Shown: piece by piece, positions 14,925 through 23,149 of the stretch
How positions within the stretch are numbered: position 1 is the first letter of the stretch
Layout: every line of letters starts with the position of its first letter
From: a virus
DNA length: 46,382 bases
Strand: one strand, 5' to 3'
Virus record (IMG/VR): IMGVR_UViG_3300025096_003057
Location: 1-46,382 of that record
The notes under the pieces: generated by a model
Seen by the model: only the letters and a program-made list of their open reading frames with translations
Told to the model about the DNA's origin: nothing
Database searches by the model: none
Position numbers and translations under genes: made by a program

Positions 14925-17288
14925 TTAATCCCCTAAAATTTCATTAATATCAACCATATCAAACCAATTTTCTCCTACAGAACAATCAACTTCTAAAGGT
15001 ACATTTATAAAAGGTAAATCTAAATTAGTCATAATATCTTTTATCTCATTATACGAACTTTCTACTTTGTCATCTGGGATATAAAAAGAATTATCATCAT
15101 GAATCGTCCAGCACATTCTATATCCTTTTTTTATGGACTTAATTAAAGATTTTAAAGTAAAATCTGCCGCCAATGATTGGATCGGAGTATTTATAATTTG
15201 GTTGTAACTCAAAGGAGCATATCTCTTCCGACCAAATAATGATTCTACATAACCATTTTTATCATAAAATTTTTTAACTTTCACTTGCCATCTCTTCATT
15301 CCAGGGAACTCTTTAAATAGCTCATCCTGTAATTGTTTAGATATATCTTCTTTAATATCTAAAGACTCAGCAATTGATTTATAGGAAGCCCCATAAAACG
15401 AAGGAAACACAAATGAATTTTTACCTTCGTGTCTTGTAGTTTCCCTACCAGTTAATTCTTTTATTCTATCCGCCCAGAACTGATGCATATCATATTTTTC
15501 TTTAATATATTTAATCAATGTACTGTCCTTTGATTCCATAGCCATACCCCTAACTTCCGCACCACTATAATCAAAAGACATAATCAAATGATCTTTAGGA
15601 GCATTAAACATTCCCCGAATAAATCTATTTTTCCTCTTTGGAATATTTTGCATATTCGGATTCGTACCTGACAACCTACCTGTCCCAGTAAGATGAAGAT
15701 TAAAACTTGGGTGCAATAATCCATCATCATAAAGAACATCTTCAAGCCCATCTACATAAGTCGACAACAACTTCGCTAACCCACGATACTCCAATAAAAA
15801 TTCACAGAAAGGTTCTTTTTTATAATGTTCTAATACTTCCTTATCCACACTATTCTTACCTTTAGCAGTTTTCTTAATTGATTTCAATTTTAACACATTA
15901 AATAAAATTTTAGATATTTGATCTGGTGAATTTAAATCCTTAATATCTGTCAAAATAATTCCATTTCTTTTCAGAATATCTTTTAAATTTTTTATTGCTA
16001 TTGTCTGTTTACTAATTAATTTACCCCTAATATCTTTCACTACAGATTTATCAACTAGAACACCTTCTATTTCAGAATCAAGTATAGTATCTGTCCCAGG
16101 AAGTAATAAATCATAATAAATTTTAGATTGTTTATCATCTGTATCCATATAAATCCATTTGCATTCTTCTAATGCAAAAGTTAATCGGGCATCTCTTCCC
16201 TGATAATCATGTAATAATGTTGTAGGACACCTCCTCATATCTTTTTTATATTTATTAGCTTCTTTAATTTTACCAACCCCAAAATTAACAAATGATTGAA
16301 ACTCAAGATTATTCGTACCTTTTCGTGAATCTTCTAAATAAGAAACCAACATCATATCTCTAATGTCACCTGTTATATCAACTCCTAATCTGTTGACCGC
16401 CCAATCTTTTTCAAACTTATAATTAAAAAATACTTTAGGACAATCAGAATTAAACAATTCATCAAACTCAAATACTAATTCTTTCCACTGCTCATCACTC
16501 CAATTACCTTCCATAAGAAACGTATATGATTCATTTGCCCCAATAGCTATCCCGCAACTAACAATAACTGAATCTTCATTATATGGACGCAATGGGTATG
16601 TTTCCCAATCTAAAGCAAATTTTAAACTATCCTTTCTTATACTTCTTAATACATCAATAACATCATCAAACTCTTCTAATACAGTATTACCTTTAGTGAA
16701 ATCATTTAACTTTAAATCTTTATTCTTTAAAATTTTTAATTTCGATAAATCATTTTCAAAGATAGTTTTATATTCATAATCTTTTAATACTTTGGTTGGA
16801 TGATAGGTAGGAACTATATAGCAATTGTAATCTGTGGACAATAATTGGTAACCACTATATTTAGAAACAGCACTCTCATTTAAAATAGCCTTACAAGCCA
16901 CCCCTCCTAACAAAACCATTATCTTTGGTTGAACTTGCTTAATATCTTCCTGAAGGAATTTAAAACAGCATTTTATTTCTTTAGCAGTAGGAGTTCTATT
17001 TTTTTCTGGTCTGCATCTTACACTGTTAGTTATAAAACAATCTTCAGCTTTAATCTTAAATTTCTTTAAAGTATTTCTTAACAACTCCCCAGATTTCCCA
17101 AGGAAAGGTCTGCCTTGTCTATCTTCCTCCCGCATAGGAGCTTCGCCAATAATCATAATGTCAGCTTCAGAATTGCCCGATCCTTTCATTACAGGAGTCT
17201 TACAGTTCTTATCTAACTTACAAACCGAGCAGTCATAAACTGACCCAGTGCTTTTCGATTTTTTAATTCTAACAGGGAAAAAAGACAT
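14925..17288 (-). CDS. Uracil-DNA glycosylase / DNA polymerase A fusion, 787 aa
   Basis: Three parts in order. Residues ~15-185 are a family-4-type uracil-DNA glycosylase: CSVCKLDKNC (iron-sulfur cysteines), MIIGEAPMREEDRQGRPF (motif A) and PTYHPT (motif B His). Residues ~215-400 are a DEDD 3'-5' exonuclease (FALDWETYPL, DYQGRDARLT). The rest is polymerase A: TGTGRLSGTNPNMQNIP, motif A SFDYSGAEVRGMAM, O-helix region NSFVFPSFYGASY, NTPIQSLAADF, and motif C WTIHDD in place of the usual HDE. Such UDG-PolA fusions are known from SPO1-like phages. It is the replicative polymerase; the fused glycosylase could remove or sense uracil at the fork. Confidence 0.92.
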   Translation of the reverse strand: MSFFPVRIKKSKSTGSVYDCSVCKLDKNCKTPVMKGSGNSEADIMIIGEAPMREEDRQGRPFLGKSGELLRNTLKKFKIKAEDCFITNSVRCRPEKNRTPTAKEIKCCFKFLQEDIKQVQPKIMVLLGGVACKAILNESAVSKYSGYQLLSTDYNCYIVPTYHPTKVLKDYEYKTIFENDLSKLKILKNKDLKLNDFTKGNTVLEEFDDVIDVLRSIRKDSLKFALDWETYPLRPYNEDSVIVSCGIAIGANESYTFLMEGNWSDEQWKELVFEFDELFNSDCPKVFFNYKFEKDWAVNRLGVDITGDIRDMMLVSYLEDSRKGTNNLEFQSFVNFGVGKIKEANKYKKDMRRCPTTLLHDYQGRDARLTFALEECKWIYMDTDDKQSKIYYDLLLPGTDTILDSEIEGVLVDKSVVKDIRGKLISKQTIAIKNLKDILKRNGIILTDIKDLNSPDQISKILFNVLKLKSIKKTAKGKNSVDKEVLEHYKKEPFCEFLLEYRGLAKLLSTYVDGLEDVLYDDGLLHPSFNLHLTGTGRLSGTNPNMQNIPKRKNRFIRGMFNAPKDHLIMSFDYSGAEVRGMAMESKDSTLIKYIKEKYDMHQFWADRIKELTGRETTRHEGKNSFVFPSFYGASYKSIAESLDIKEDISKQLQDELFKEFPGMKRWQVKVKKFYDKNGYVESLFGRKRYAPLSYNQIINTPIQSLAADFTLKSLIKSIKKGYRMCWTIHDDNSFYIPDDKVESSYNEIKDIMTNLDLPFINVPLEVDCSVGENWFDMVDINEILGD

Positions 17289-18377
17289 TTAACCTACAAG
17301 ACTAACAAGAATATCAATTTTAGAATCTTCCGCAATAAAATACAAAACTTTAGCCTTACCAGAATCAACAACACCAAATTTATCACTAATTTTACTACAA
17401 GAAAATAATGATGGAATAAATACTTCTACTTCATCCTTTATTTTACAACCCTTAACCTCTACCTTCTCATTTAAATGACTGAACGATTTATTATCTAAAT
17501 CGAACTCAACGCCACCCTTATCAAATTTTAATGAGCAATTCTTGTCTATCAATCCTTGGCTAACTAAATTTATTCTTTCAAAACAATCTAAGAATTCATC
17601 AACTATATTTATAACATCAGTTTTTAAATGTTTTTTAAATGAAGTAAACGTACCTTTACAATCAGGAAACTTAACATCTGGAATAGAATGAATAACCTCA
17701 ACCTTATTTCCTTTTGTCCCATAAGCAGTAATAAAATTATCAAACACTTCTATTGTTTCTAATTCTGAAATCAACCGTATTAACTCAATACAAAAAGATT
17801 TAGGAATAAAAATATCAGATTTCAAATCTAATTTAATTTTGGCTCTTGAAATAATTCTACCATTTGTAGCATATATATAATCTGAAGTAGCTAATAAACC
17901 TATATAATGCGGAAATAATTGATCATCACCAGTAAAAGGTAATAAATCTCTAACAGCCTTAATAAATTTTTCTGTTATAATTAAAGTAGTAGTTGGCTTA
18001 TCATTCTCACCAATAACAGGACAATTAAAATCCTTTGCGGGCAACCCCTGCAATTTATTAACAGATTTCCCAGAAGTAATAGTCACCAAATTATCTTTAT
18101 TAGTTTTAAATTTTATATCTTTTTTTAATGTTGAAACAAATCTGTACAAAAAATCTCCTGGCACAGCCAAATCAAAATCCACATCTGTATCCGCTCCAAC
18201 ATAGAGCTCACCATTATAAGCTTCAACTCTTTTATCATTAAAACAAAAATGAGTTAATATAGGAGAATACGGTTTATTTGAGCCTCCAATAATCCATTCG
18301 GCACAATATCTATTCCAAGGTATAGATAAAGCAGGTCTTACTAAATTTAATGATGCTAATAAATCAGCTGTTTTCAT
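17289..18377 (-). CDS. DNA polymerase sliding clamp-like protein (beta clamp fold), 362 aa
   Basis: Length and repeated pattern suggest a three-domain DnaN-type clamp. Each ~115-residue third has alternating strands and one helix (MKTADLLASLNLVRPALS at the start of domain 1, ITEKFIKAVRDLLPFTG in domain 2, DVINIVDEFLDCFERINLV in domain 3). SDIFIPKSFCIELIRLI and YIYATNGRIISRAKI resemble beta-clamp core strands. Overall identity to bacterial clamps must be low, so this rests on architecture and on its place directly upstream of polymerase and clamp loader. It begins in an ATGA overlap with a 51-aa gene. Confidence 0.65.
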   Translation of the reverse strand: MKTADLLASLNLVRPALSIPWNRYCAEWIIGGSNKPYSPILTHFCFNDKRVEAYNGELYVGADTDVDFDLAVPGDFLYRFVSTLKKDIKFKTNKDNLVTITSGKSVNKLQGLPAKDFNCPVIGENDKPTTTLIITEKFIKAVRDLLPFTGDDQLFPHYIGLLATSDYIYATNGRIISRAKIKLDLKSDIFIPKSFCIELIRLISELETIEVFDNFITAYGTKGNKVEVIHSIPDVKFPDCKGTFTSFKKHLKTDVINIVDEFLDCFERINLVSQGLIDKNCSLKFDKGGVEFDLDNKSFSHLNEKVEVKGCKIKDEVEVFIPSLFSCSKISDKFGVVDSGKAKVLYFIAEDSKIDILVSLVG

Positions 18378-18529
18378 TTAATTCCTTTCGAATAAAGTTT
18401 TATTAATTTTCTTATACCATTTTTATTAACACGTCCAGAATCCACAAAAGACGTTAATATTTTAGCATCATTTTCACGTAACATTTTAGCCCTTGTTAAT
18501 CTATGAACAAATGCAAAATATATTTTCAC
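18374..18529 (-). CDS. 51-aa protein with GTG start, possible remnant of a larger gene
   Basis: The GTG overlaps the stop of the restriction endonuclease (GTGA), and the stop overlaps the clamp start (ATGA). The sequence starts MKIYFAFVHRLTRAKML and reads ENDAKILTSFVDSGRV before ending in a basic helix (NKNGIRKLIKLYSKGIK). The beta-strand start and abrupt end resemble the N-terminus of a bigger alpha/beta enzyme. I am reminded of phage tRNA-guanine-transglycosylase-like proteins that begin similarly, but this is weak. No strong ribosome site, so translation may depend on coupling. Confidence 0.45.
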   Translation of the reverse strand: MKIYFAFVHRLTRAKMLRENDAKILTSFVDSGRVNKNGIRKLIKLYSKGIK

Positions 18530-19713
18530 TCCATATTTACCAACTTATGTAATTGAACACTTACAACTGGGTATAAAATATTATACTCACCCATTAAACC
18601 CATTAATTGTCTACATGAAAACATATTTAAAACTGGAGAAAAAGCAACATTTGCATGATCTGGGAAAAGCCAATGAATTACCGATACCGCTTTTACAAAA
18701 TCTTTATGATCTTGAATAACAAATTTTACCCAATCATCTTTATGCAGAGCTGTTTTGAATATCTCATCTTTCTTAATCCCAGAAGTAGAAAGCGCATAAT
18801 ACCTTTTAATTTGAGGATTGTTTTTAATTTTTCTTTCAACAATGTCCGTTACCAGCTGCAATGATATTTCTTTTCCTGGTCCATGTTTTACCTCAACAGA
18901 CTCAACAATATTATCTTCTCCGTCCAATATGTCAATATCTCCAGCCGCATGTTTGTCAGGGCCTGTATGTCTTCCTATTTCCATTGTTTTATTGTGATAA
19001 CGATTAATCTCTTTCATCAAGCACTCATAAATAGCCGCTATTGCAAGCACTGGAAGTCTAGCAGCACCATGTGTATGATCTGTATAACTATAGTAAAAAT
19101 GCTTTTGTAATGCCGAGATAATTATATTAATACTTGGCTCTACTTCAGAAGCAACCAACGAAGGGATTTTTTTTATTGATGACAATATATGATCCATCTG
19201 CAATATTATTCTACAAAAAAGCGCAAGGAGATAATCTTTGGGGTTCTTTCCTTTTTCATTAATATCATTTAAAATTTGCAGGAAAGCTTTTTTTAGTTTT
19301 TCAGGTGATATTTTACCAGGGTAACTGAGGTTATATGGTTCTGGCTGTTCCAGGCTTCTAGTGAGCCAACCGGACTCAACCATGTAAGGGAAAATATGCT
19401 TGCCATCCATGGTGATTTTTTTCAGTGCTGGTGTAATATATGCTGTATCAATGGTCCGTCCGGAAAATCCCTCCGCAAGTTGCTGCTGATGATACCTTAC
19501 GTCTTGAGATTCGTTTTTTATTTTATACGTCAATAGAGTTATAAGTACCGTTGTTACTGCTTTACGTTTATAGCAATATTCTGCAACAATATCTAAACAG
19601 TTATTGGCATGGAAGGAAAGACGCTTATTAATAGAGTTCCCATTATCGATTTCTCTTTCGCTGTGTGCCTCTCCGTATATTTCCAATACAAACTTGCCAT
19701 AGTCAAATGCCAT
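18526..19713 (-). CDS. SacI-family type II restriction endonuclease, 395 aa
   Basis: Residues ~165-235 (YLLALFCRIILQMDHILSS, VASEVEPSINIIISALQKHF, HGAARLPVLAIAAIYECLM) match, from memory, the conserved core of SacI-type restriction enzymes. The catalytic centre follows as GDIDILDGEDN...SVEVKHG, a PD-(D/E)xK pattern with Asp and Glu-x-Lys. A GTG at 19722 is an alternative start; the ATG at 19713 is preferred. Base composition appears less AT-rich than in the replication genes around it, which suggests recent acquisition. SacI cuts GAGCTC; the target here is unproven. The neighbouring methyltransferase (19727-20047) is truncated, leaving this nuclease without an obvious protector. Confidence 0.82.
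   Translation of the reverse strand: MAFDYGKFVLEIYGEAHSEREIDNGNSINKRLSFHANNCLDIVAEYCYKRKAVTTVLITLLTYKIKNESQDVRYHQQQLAEGFSGRTIDTAYITPALKKITMDGKHIFPYMVESGWLTRSLEQPEPYNLSYPGKISPEKLKKAFLQILNDINEKGKNPKDYLLALFCRIILQMDHILSSIKKIPSLVASEVEPSINIIISALQKHFYYSYTDHTHGAARLPVLAIAAIYECLMKEINRYHNKTMEIGRHTGPDKHAAGDIDILDGEDNIVESVEVKHGPGKEISLQLVTDIVERKIKNNPQIKRYYALSTSGIKKDEIFKTALHKDDWVKFVIQDHKDFVKAVSVIHWLFPDHANVAFSPVLNMFSCRQLMGLMGEYNILYPVVSVQLHKLVNME
18579..18589 (-). promoter_or_regulatory. TGAGTATAATA box inside the 3' end of the endonuclease gene
   Basis: Reverse strand reads GGTGAGTATAATATTTTATAC within the endonuclease codons GEYNIL, 50 bases before the GTG of the 51-aa gene and upstream of the clamp-polymerase genes. 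It shares the TGAGTATAATA core with other sites in this window. Promoter activity is inferred only. Confidence 0.35.
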
Positions 19714-19726
19714 TACAGTCACTCAC

Positions 19727-20047
19727 TTAAATATTTAAAATAGTTGAACTCATTTTCCCATACCCTCTTGGAAAGGGATAACAGGACATAAAATATCCCT
19801 TTTCGATTGTTCTGTTTGTATAAGAAGATCTTAAATCAAATCTCATATTCCAAATTTCTTGGATAAACTCTTTTTTTTGATTTTCTTTTCCATTCAAATT
19901 GTTTGATGGATGCGATAATGTTTCCGAAAATACTTTTTCAATTTCAACACACGCTAAAATATCAAAGCCTGCCTGGTGGAATCCTATATCTAGCCCACCA
20001 GCTCCAGAAAACAAAGAAAGGGTTCTAATTTGACATTTTGTGGCCAT
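19727..20047 (-). pseudogene. Truncated cytosine-5 DNA methyltransferase, ~106 aa
   Basis: From the ATG at 20047 (GGGGAG upstream; the frame is open to 20083) the product starts MATKCQIRTLSLFSGAGG, LDIGFHQAGFDILACVEIE. This is an unmistakable motif I/II of a C5 methyltransferase. About 35 residues later the sequence no longer follows the family. The catalytic Pro-Cys motif IV, ENV, QRR and the target-recognition domain are all absent from a protein one third the usual size. The end (IQEIWNMRFDLRS, CYPFPRGYGKM) may be the original C-terminus after an internal deletion. It lies directly upstream of the SacI-type endonuclease, the arrangement of an intact restriction-modification pair. Confidence 0.8.
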
Positions 20048-20138
20048 AACATCCAACTCCCCCTGAACTGAAAAGTGTGACATATGTAAGTTCCTTGTTC
20101 TTCAGCATATCGTCTTATTACCCAAATAAGAATATATT

Positions 20139-20240
20139 TTATTGAACTCTTGACCTCTTCAAAGTTCTTGTTTTGGTTCCGCTTTTCTTTTCGCCTTTTG
20201 CACTTTTTTTAGATTTCTTTTTTGCTGTAGTTTTTGCCAT
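20139..20240 (-). CDS. Internal-start product: 33-aa Lys-rich DNA-binding peptide (in frame)
   Basis: Inside the 109-aa gene, AAAGGAGG is followed after eight bases by an in-frame ATG (20240). Translation would give MAKTTAKKKSKKSAKGEKK and SGTKTRTLKRSRVQ, with about half its residues Lys or Arg. This ribosome site is at least as good as that of the full gene. The peptide resembles the basic tails of histone-like proteins. Independent synthesis is an inference from the ribosome site alone. Confidence 0.4.
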   Translation of the reverse strand: MAKTTAKKKSKKSAKGEKKSGTKTRTLKRSRVQ

Positions 20241-20468
20241 TTTCTTTTCCTCCTTTCTAATAATTTTTGTTTTAACTTTTGTTATTGTAACCTCCTTTCC
20301 ATTTGTTAAATCTTTACAGGTAATATGGTATGCTTCACAATCCTCCCAACAATGAGCGCAGCATTTATCACTTTCCAAATAACCCACACCAAATGAAGGG
20401 CATGGATCTTCTATACCATGTTTATGACTTAATTCCTCATTCAATTTTTTTATTTCACTAACTTCCAT
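20139..20468 (-). CDS. Cysteine-rich protein with Lys-rich histone-like tail, 109 aa
   Basis: Residues ~1-60 contain five cysteines in CPSFGVGYLESDKCCAHCWEDC plus a later HITC, suggesting a metal-binding knuckle. Residues ~77-109 are extremely basic (KKKSKKSAKGEKKSG, TLKRSRVQ), like histone H1 or nucleoid protein tails. GAGGAGG lies ideally before the ATG, and a TGAGTATAATA box is 19 bases upstream, within the end of the primase gene. An internal ATG at 20240 has its own strong ribosome site, so the basic tail may also be made alone. DNA binding is likely from composition; specific role unknown. Confidence 0.6.
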   Translation of the reverse strand: MEVSEIKKLNEELSHKHGIEDPCPSFGVGYLESDKCCAHCWEDCEAYHITCKDLTNGKEVTITKVKTKIIRKEEKKMAKTTAKKKSKKSAKGEKKSGTKTRTLKRSRVQ

Positions 20469-21507
20469 CTCTTACCTCCTCACAAATATTATACTCATTA
20501 AAAATGTTATGAAGCTGACTTTTTTTTAAATCCGCAGGGTCTTTTCCATCAGGCAACCTCACAACGGTAATGTTATCAATAAAAACACCTAATTCTTTTT
20601 TTATTTTTTCCGCTTCAATCCAAGCATTATAATCAAACATAATGAACAGTTTCTTTGGATTCCTTAAAAACAGAAGTTCCTTTTGTCTTTCAGAAAGAAC
20701 CAAGCCCATAGAGGCAACCGCCAAACCTTTACCGACTCTTATAGCATCAAGCACCCCTTCAACTAACACCAATTGGTCTTGCTTAACTTCAACATAATCT
20801 AATCCGTATAAAATAGATTTTATTGATATGATTGATTCATCATTACCCAGATGCAGATATCTTAACGTGGCATTGCCTGTCACATCTCTTCCCGTGTAAT
20901 TAACTATTTTACCGTCACTGTATAACGGAAAAACCAATCTCCTTGTGAATTTACCTGAGATATACGCCTTCACGCCCCATCTGTTCAATTGGTCTATCGT
21001 AAAATTTCTTTGTTTTATATAAGACAGGAAAGAATTGTCTGTCAGTAAATTTGGATTTAACTCTTCTAACTTTTTACACCTCCCTTCTATAATCAATTTT
21101 TTCCTACTATTAATTTCCAGAAGTTTTTTATTCTCTGTACTTTTCCATCTTTCTTCTATCTTTTTCAGACTTTCATAAACGTTTTTGTCTTCCCAATCAG
21201 CTTCGTAAACGGAATATCCAACTATCCTTTTAAATGCTTCTTTAGAATTTAAACCCTCCAACAAATAAATGAGTTTAAATAAACTTCCTCTGCCATTCTC
21301 ATCATAATCCCCGCATCGCCAACAGTTGTAAAATTTCTTTTCAATGTTAATGCCCATATGATAATTATCATCACCACACAACGGACAACAAATCCCTATT
21401 GAACCATTCCCAATATTCTTTCCTGAATCCTTATAATCAATTCCTATCTCATCAAGATAAGATTCAATATCAAATTCCTGTATTACTTCTTGAAGGTCAA
21501 TTGCCAA
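20458..21507 (-). CDS. DnaG-type DNA primase (CHC2 zinc finger + Toprim), ~349 aa
   Basis: N-terminal zinc-binding domain: CCPLCGDDNYHMGI and FYNCWRCGD (~49-82 of the longer frame) with FKLIYLLEGL following. The Toprim domain is at ~235-300: VLVEGVLDAIRVGK, VASMGLVLSERQ and LFIMFDYN, giving the Glu and acidic metal ligands. It lacks a C-terminal helicase-binding domain of normal size. The frame opens at 21534, but a TTG at 21507 follows GGAGG with six-base spacing and is the better start. It synthesises RNA primers and works with the helicase at 21821-23149, the next gene upstream but one. Confidence 0.85.
   Translation of the reverse strand: MAIDLQEVIQEFDIESYLDEIGIDYKDSGKNIGNGSIGICCPLCGDDNYHMGINIEKKFYNCWRCGDYDENGRGSLFKLIYLLEGLNSKEAFKRIVGYSVYEADWEDKNVYESLKKIEERWKSTENKKLLEINSRKKLIIEGRCKKLEELNPNLLTDNSFLSYIKQRNFTIDQLNRWGVKAYISGKFTRRLVFPLYSDGKIVNYTGRDVTGNATLRYLHLGNDESIISIKSILYGLDYVEVKQDQLVLVEGVLDAIRVGKGLAVASMGLVLSERQKELLFLRNPKKLFIMFDYNAWIEAEKIKKELGVFIDNITVVRLPDGKDPADLKKSQLHNIFNEYNICEEVRDGS
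20487..20497 (-). promoter_or_regulatory. TGAGTATAATA box at the end of the primase gene
   Basis: Reverse strand AATGAGTATAATATTTGTG encodes the primase codons NEYNIC and lies 19 bases before the ATG at 20468, with GAGGAGG in between. Identical core to the box at 13970. Candidate -10 element for the Cys/Lys-rich protein and genes downstream. Confidence 0.45.
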
Positions 21508-21802
21508 TCGTTTCCTCCAAAGAGGTTTCATCACCTATTTCAATTCCACGACCTACATAAATATAAATATCTCCCATAGAATCCTCCTCATCAAAGGCTC
21601 CTTCAGTATAAAAAACATCATGTATAACTTCTATAACTTTATGCTTATGGGAAACGCCCTTATTGTCTTCTTCCTTATTATTATAATACATAATATTTAT
21701 AAAATCCCCCACTCTTGGTACAGACATAACATCCTTTATACAAACTTCCCCTTCAAAAGCACTGGCGGCACTATTACTAACTCCTCGGATATACATAACC
21801 AT
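21497..21802 (-). CDS. Unknown protein between helicase and primase, 101 aa
   Basis: Probably a small beta-rich fold: VMYIRGVSNS start, VPRVGDFINIMYYNN, then KHKVIEVIHDVFY and IYIYVGRGIEIG. Acidic linker segments (NKEEDNKG, DEEDSMGD) separate the strands. GGAGGAAAAA lies before the ATG. No motif I can name. It overlaps the primase start by about eleven bases, so primase translation is coupled to it; a role as a replication accessory is suggested by position only. Confidence 0.6.
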   Translation of the reverse strand: MVMYIRGVSNSAASAFEGEVCIKDVMSVPRVGDFINIMYYNNKEEDNKGVSHKHKVIEVIHDVFYTEGAFDEEDSMGDIYIYVGRGIEIGDETSLEETIGN

Positions 21803-21820
21803 TTTTTCCTCCTATAAAAA

Positions 21821-23149
21821 TTACTCAACAAATTCACTTTCTAAAGCAAATCCACCTATAGCAAAGCATTGCTTCAATCTTATCTCAAAATGTTTTCTAC
21901 CTTCCCGAACCTTCGCTCCAAATAATCGCATGACTCCATCCTTTTCCTCTGCGTCTGTCTGGCACAGGGCAATTATTATATCCGCGATAGTAACTTTCCC
22001 GATAGATTTCGATATGTTTTTTAACGTAACTTTTGAAGCGTCAAAAGCTTGCCTGTTTGCCTGCGAAGCCGACACAACAGCTATGTTTCTTTCTTTTGCC
22101 AATCCTCTTAACTGAGTGAACACCCGATCAATTTCATCCTGATGATTTTTATAATCCTTATCCGATGAAATCAAATCAGCGTAATCTACAAATATAATAT
22201 CAGGGACAAAACCTTTTATGGCTTCAAGTGAATTAAGATGATTATGTAAATCATCAACAGTACATTTACCTTCTACAAATTCCTTAACTAAAATTTCCCC
22301 GCCCCTTGCCTGATAAAATTTCTTACTAAAATGAAAACTGTTTCCACTTGAAATAGTTTCCCTGTCACTAAAATCTCCTATAGTTCCATCCAAATAAACA
22401 ACCTCTAATTTTTTACCTTTGTCAATATCCCGCCTCAACCCAGATAAAGACATTCCTATTCTTTGGTGTATTCTATTCTTTGACATCTCAAGAGTGTAAT
22501 ACACTCCGTAACCACCACGCCTTAAAATACTCTTTACCCCTTCAATCATAGCCCATGATTTTCCCACCCCAGTTGCTGCAAGCCATAAAAAAAGTTCCCC
22601 TCTTACATAACCGCCCAACAAAGTATTTAGTTCTGGGATAGAAAAATTACACACTACATCCATGTCCTCTTTTTGATATTGGTAATCCCAAAAGCTTTCC
22701 CCAACCTCTTGACCATCAACTCTATTTCGACAAGCATCTATTATAATATCTTTTATATCTTCATAATCACCTTTTCGAACTAATTCAGCAGCCTCCAGAA
22801 TTGCCTTCGCTATAGCAGCCTTCTGAACACAATCTGATAACTTACCCAAAACATATTCTTTATTGGGTTCCATATCATAAAGTTTACCAATATACTTTTC
22901 ATATAAATCCTGTTTTATTTTACTAAGCTTTAATATCTTCGATTTGGAAAAAAAGAAGTCAATAAATTCTTCGGTAGGACTATGCTTATATTTATCATAA
23001 TAATCATATATAGACTGGCAAGTGGTTTTCCTTATCTCCCCATCAAACATATCAGCAGATACAAGTGAACGAATTATCTTTAATGAATCAGTATCCATTA
23101 ACATAATTCGTAAAGTTGAATCTTGAATGTAATTAGTAAAGGTTTCCAT
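21821..23149 (-). CDS. Replicative DNA helicase, DnaB/gp41 type, 442 aa
   Basis: The N-terminal helical domain (~1-140) is followed by a RecA-like motor: Walker A WLAATGVGKSWAM (~192-204), YYTLEMSKNRIHQRIG (motif H1a/H2 surroundings), Walker B FVPDIIFVDYADLIS (~315-329), VVSASQANRQAFDAS (H3) and a terminal VREGRKHFEIRLKQ (arginine-finger region). Length and order fit the DnaB family. It unwinds the fork and pairs with the primase encoded 300 bases downstream. The start shares a base with the stop of the 307-aa gene (TAATG). Confidence 0.92.
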   Translation of the reverse strand: METFTNYIQDSTLRIMLMDTDSLKIIRSLVSADMFDGEIRKTTCQSIYDYYDKYKHSPTEEFIDFFFSKSKILKLSKIKQDLYEKYIGKLYDMEPNKEYVLGKLSDCVQKAAIAKAILEAAELVRKGDYEDIKDIIIDACRNRVDGQEVGESFWDYQYQKEDMDVVCNFSIPELNTLLGGYVRGELFLWLAATGVGKSWAMIEGVKSILRRGGYGVYYTLEMSKNRIHQRIGMSLSGLRRDIDKGKKLEVVYLDGTIGDFSDRETISSGNSFHFSKKFYQARGGEILVKEFVEGKCTVDDLHNHLNSLEAIKGFVPDIIFVDYADLISSDKDYKNHQDEIDRVFTQLRGLAKERNIAVVSASQANRQAFDASKVTLKNISKSIGKVTIADIIIALCQTDAEEKDGVMRLFGAKVREGRKHFEIRLKQCFAIGGFALESEFVE

